Assembly (NCBI GenBank): GCA_910577495.1 | Contig: CAJTML010000092.1 | Coordinates: 1 to 8,388, forward strand | Source: an uncultured Eggerthellaceae bacterium | GTDB taxonomy: Bacteria > Actinomycetota > Coriobacteriia > Coriobacteriales > Eggerthellaceae | Reading direction: 5' to 3' | Length of the DNA stretch: 8,388 nucleotides | Translations under genes and position numbers: made by a program | The notes under the pieces: model-generated | Told to the model about the DNA's origin: nothing | The model's input: only the letters and a program-made list of their open reading frames with translations | The model's database searches: none | Shown: positions 5,829 to 8,388 of the stretch, in pieces | Position numbering within the stretch: position 1 is the stretch's first letter | How the letters are laid out: every line of letters begins with the position of its first letter

Positions 5829-6386
5829 ATGTATTTAGTGGTTGGCCTGGGCAATCCCGGAAGCGAATATGAGCATACCCGTCACAACGCCGGGTTCGAC
5901 ACACTTGATGTGATTGCGGAAGCGGTGGGCGCGCGGTACTGGAAAACAGAGTGCGGCGCGCTTACCGCTAAAGGCGTCTACAAAGACGAAGACGTGGTGT
6001 TGGCAAAGCCGCAAAGCTACATGAACACCTCGGGCGGTCCGGTCAAGCAGCTCATGAACGCGTATGGTGTTGACCCTGATCACCTTATTGTTATCCATGA
6101 TGAATTGGACATTGCCCCTGATGCAGTGCGCGTCAAATTTGGCGGTGGTCATGCAGGTCACAATGGCCTGCGCTCCATTTGCGACAAGCTCGGTACGCGC
6201 GATTGGTATCGGGTGCGCGTCGGTATTGGCAGGCCACCTGGGCGAATGCCGGTGGTTGATTGGGTGTTGTCCCGTCCACGCAAAGAGGGACTTGAAGATT
6301 TCGAATATGCCACCGATCGTGGCGCGCAGGCTACGTTGTCGCTATTGTGCGAAGGATTGGAAAAGACGCAGCAGGCGTTTAACTGA
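5829..6386 (+). CDS. pth: Peptidyl-tRNA hydrolase
   Basis: Cleaves the ester bond of peptidyl-tRNA released from stalled ribosomes, recycling tRNA. At 185 residues it is close to E. coli Pth (194). Catalytic and binding residues are all present: TRHNAGF with His19 and Asn20, KPQSYMNTSG with Asn66, HDELD with Asp91, and GHNGLRS with Asn112, matching E. coli His20, Asn68, Asp93 and Asn114. The start is the ATG at 5829; the frame extends further upstream but that part overlaps prs and has no family similarity. AAAGGG directly abuts the prs TAA stop and lies 4 bases before the ATG, so ribosomes finishing prs could restart here. It is followed 39 bp later by an ABC-F gene rather than mfd. Confidence 0.96.
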   Translation: MYLVVGLGNPGSEYEHTRHNAGFDTLDVIAEAVGARYWKTECGALTAKGVYKDEDVVLAKPQSYMNTSGGPVKQLMNAYGVDPDHLIVIHDELDIAPDAVRVKFGGGHAGHNGLRSICDKLGTRDWYRVRVGIGRPPGRMPVVDWVLSRPRKEGLEDFEYATDRGAQATLSLLCEGLEKTQQAFN

Positions 6387-6425
6387 TGCGCATAACGCCA
6401 ACTTGAAGGTTGAGGATAGACTGGC

Positions 6426-8285
6426 ATGGCATTTTTGCTTGGATGTGAAAAAGTTGGCGTGGATTTTCCCACGAAAACGGTGTTTGAAAGCGTGTCGCTT
6501 GGCGTGAATGAAGGCGACCGCATCGGTATTGTCGGACGCAACGGCGATGGTAAGTCCACGCTGTTGCGTTTGCTTTCTGGCGAACTTATCCCTGATGAGG
6601 GGCGCGTGCTTAAGAATGGTACCGTGCGCGTTGGGGTGCTGGGACAAACCGACGATCTGTCAGATGATGACAGCGTTGAGCGCGCGGTTATCGGAGACTT
6701 GCCCGAATATGAATGGGCGGGGGATGCGCGCATTCGCGATATCATTGCTGGGCTGCTTTCTGATATTGACTGGCATGCGCCGGTTGGCACCCTTTCAGGT
6801 GGGCAGCGTCGCCGCGTTGACTTGGCGCGCTTGCTTATTGGAGATTGGGATATCCTAGCGCTTGACGAACCCACTAACCACCTGGACGTTCGTGCAATTA
6901 CCTGGCTAGCGGGACACCTCAAGACGCGCTGGCGCGAGGGCACAGGCGCGCTGTTGGTGGTCACGCATGATCGCTGGTTTTTGGACGAAGTCTGCACGAG
7001 CATGTGGGAAGTGTATGACGCGCGCGTTGAGCCGTTTGAGGGTGGCTTTTCGGCCTATATCATGGCGCGTGTTGAGCGCGATCGGCTGGCGGCACTGGCG
7101 GAGCAGAAGCGCCAAAACGCCTTGCGTCGTGAGCTGGCGTGGCTCTCACGCGGTGCCAGGGCGCGTGCAACCAAGCCGAAGTTTCACGTTGCTGCAGCTC
7201 AGGCGCTAATTGCTGATGTGCCGCCGCTGCGCAATGAACTGGAGCTGAAGCGCATGGCTATGGCGCGTCTGGGTAAGCAGGTTGTAGAGCTTGAGCATGT
7301 CAGCGTGGCATTTCCGACCGAGGATGGCCAGCGCACCATTCTTGATGATGTGGACTGGATCATCGGCCCGGGGGATCGCTACGGCATCGTGGGCACCAAC
7401 GGCGTGGGTAAGACTACACTGCTTCGCCTGATTGAGGGCAAACTTGCGCCAACGCGTGGCACCGTCAAGATTGGTAAAACGGTGCGTTTTGCAGTGCTCT
7501 CGCAGCATCTGGATGATTTGTCGAAGTTTGGTGATGATCGGGTTCGCCAGGTTATTGGCCGTTATACGCGTCGCATGATGCTGGATGGCAAAGAGATGAC
7601 CCCTGGTCAGCTGCTTGAGCGGCTGGGGTTTTCCAACGCGGATCTCAACGAGCCGGTGTGCGATTTATCGGGTGGCCAGAAGCGACGGCTTGCGCTCATG
7701 CTCATTTTGCTGGACGAGCCAAACGTGCTCGTGCTTGACGAACCGGGTAATGATCTGGACACCGACATGCTGGCTGCGGTGGAGGATTTGCTGGACTCGT
7801 GGCCAGGCACGCTGCTTTTGGTGACGCATGATCGCTACCTCATGGAGCGCGTCACGGACCATCAGTTCGCCCTTATTGACGGCAAGCTTCGCCATCTGCC
7901 TGGTGGCGTTGAGGAATATCTGCAGCTGAGTGCTGCGCGTGCGGAAGGCATCTCAAACGCGCTACCGACGTCGCAGCCGGATGAAGCAGCAGGCGCGGGC
8001 GTGCTTGAGGCGCTGACGGAAGGCGCGGATGAAAGCCAGCCTGAGCAAAAGCGCAAGTTGTCAGGCGGGGAGATTCGCACCCTTCGCAAGCTGATGGAGT
8101 CAAACGAACGCAAGATGGATACGCTTGGCAAAAAGATTGAGGCTGCACAAGCGGACATGAACGCGGCTGATCCTACGGATTTTGCGGCGCTCAGTGAGTT
8201 TCAAAAACAGATTGAGGCATATCAAGCGGAGATTGACGAGCTTGAGCAAGCATGGTTGGAAGCAGCAGAAACACTTGGCGAATAA
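6426..8285 (+). CDS. Uup-like ABC-F family ATPase
   Basis: A soluble twin-ATPase of the ABC-F family, which acts on ribosomes rather than transporting; no membrane segments are present. Domain 1: Walker A GRNGDGKS (37-44), signature LSGGQ (123-127), Walker B LALDEPTNHLD (144-154; Glu148). The linker (about 215-275) contains ELAWLSRGARARATKPK, the arm that contacts P-site tRNA in characterised members and closest in wording to Uup. Domain 2: Walker A GTNGVGKT (323-330), signature LSGGQ (414-418), Walker B VLDEPGNDLD (436-445; Glu439), where the usual PTNHLD reads PGNDLD. After an Ala/Glu-rich spacer, the last 80 residues (540-619) form a charged, probably coiled-coil domain like the Uup C-terminus. 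The length of 619 residues fits Uup (about 635). GAGGA lies 9 bases before the ATG, and the 39-bp gap suggests co-transcription with pth. A housekeeping role is more likely than antibiotic resistance, though sequence alone cannot exclude the latter. Confidence 0.93.
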   Translation: MAFLLGCEKVGVDFPTKTVFESVSLGVNEGDRIGIVGRNGDGKSTLLRLLSGELIPDEGRVLKNGTVRVGVLGQTDDLSDDDSVERAVIGDLPEYEWAGDARIRDIIAGLLSDIDWHAPVGTLSGGQRRRVDLARLLIGDWDILALDEPTNHLDVRAITWLAGHLKTRWREGTGALLVVTHDRWFLDEVCTSMWEVYDARVEPFEGGFSAYIMARVERDRLAALAEQKRQNALRRELAWLSRGARARATKPKFHVAAAQALIADVPPLRNELELKRMAMARLGKQVVELEHVSVAFPTEDGQRTILDDVDWIIGPGDRYGIVGTNGVGKTTLLRLIEGKLAPTRGTVKIGKTVRFAVLSQHLDDLSKFGDDRVRQVIGRYTRRMMLDGKEMTPGQLLERLGFSNADLNEPVCDLSGGQKRRLALMLILLDEPNVLVLDEPGNDLDTDMLAAVEDLLDSWPGTLLLVTHDRYLMERVTDHQFALIDGKLRHLPGGVEEYLQLSAARAEGISNALPTSQPDEAAGAGVLEALTEGADESQPEQKRKLSGGEIRTLRKLMESNERKMDTLGKKIEAAQADMNAADPTDFAALSEFQKQIEAYQAEIDELEQAWLEAAETLGE

Positions 8286-8321
8286 TCGCTGATTGTCTAG
8301 GAGTAATCGGGAGGAGATACC

Positions 8322-8388
8322 ATGGCAGAGGTTTTGGGAAAAGCGGAGGTCATTGCCCTGCTGCGTGAGCGCGGCGTTGACTTTGACG
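8322..8388 (+). CDS. Start of a downstream gene, possibly a YbaK-type aminoacyl-tRNA editing protein (partial)
   Basis: Only the first 22 codons are in the window, beginning MAEVLGKAEVIALLRERGVDF. A strong GGGAGGAG site (8309-8316) lies 5 bases before the ATG, and the gene starts 36 bp after the ABC-F stop with no terminator between, so it is probably the next gene of the same transcript. The short amphipathic helix followed by 'ERGVDF' resembles the N-terminus of YbaK/ProX proteins, which hydrolyse mischarged prolyl-tRNA, but 22 residues are too few to be sure and many unrelated proteins begin similarly. The gene call itself is firm; the product is a guess. Confidence 0.6.
   Translation, partial: MAEVLGKAEVIALLRERGVDFD

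Noticed and set aside
6158..7003. 281-codon minus-strand reading frame opposite pth and the ABC-F gene
   Set aside because: It is Ser/Pro/Arg-rich antisense shadow sequence spanning two real genes, with no recognisable domain.
6426..8285. Antibiotic-resistance type ABC-F protein
   Set aside because: The linker wording and the C-terminal charged domain resemble housekeeping Uup, and the gene sits in a conserved core neighbourhood with no mobile DNA nearby.

Overview
The window looks like ordinary chromosomal housekeeping DNA from a mid-GC actinobacterium, most likely of the class Coriobacteriia. The best lineage clue is the PRPP synthetase: its PRPP-binding region reads SPDVGRAKAAKKF, close to the SPD-x-GR form of actinobacterial enzymes and unlike the SPD-x-GGV form of E. 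coli and Bacillus. The class assignment is an inference from gene content and feel; no 16S or other marker is present. I see no phage, transposon, CRISPR array, tRNA or rRNA.

Layout. Positions 1-240 are non-coding: a G-rich 23-bp tandem repeat, then a strong intrinsic terminator for the leftward acpP gene. Two genes run leftward: acpP (acyl carrier protein, 241-459) and the long-form ribosome hibernation factor hpf (522-1100). A 257-bp divergent spacer with a palindrome flanked by direct repeats separates hpf from nhaA. From 1358 everything runs rightward: nhaA (Na+/H+ antiporter with a long soluble C-terminal tail), glmU (UDP-GlcNAc synthesis), prs (PRPP synthesis), pth (peptidyl-tRNA hydrolase), a Uup-like ABC-F ATPase, and the first 22 codons of another gene, possibly an aminoacyl-tRNA editing protein.

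How the genes relate. glmU-prs-pth is an old conserved order, known in Bacillus as gcaD-prs-ctc-spoVC. Here ctc is missing, and an ABC-F gene follows pth where mfd is common in firmicutes. prs and pth are 8 bp apart with the pth ribosome binding site touching the prs stop codon, so they are very probably co-transcribed and perhaps translationally coupled. Several genes act on ribosomes or tRNA (hpf, pth, ABC-F, possibly the last gene); glmU and prs feed cell wall and nucleotide synthesis.

Most worth a second look: the roughly 170-residue hydrophilic tail of NhaA with an internal duplication; the prs promoter, whose TATAAT lies inside an inverted repeat and 8 bases before an in-frame ATG (possible leaderless start); the nested hairpin in the glmU leader; and the palindrome between hpf and nhaA. 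I found no convincing new multi-gene system.
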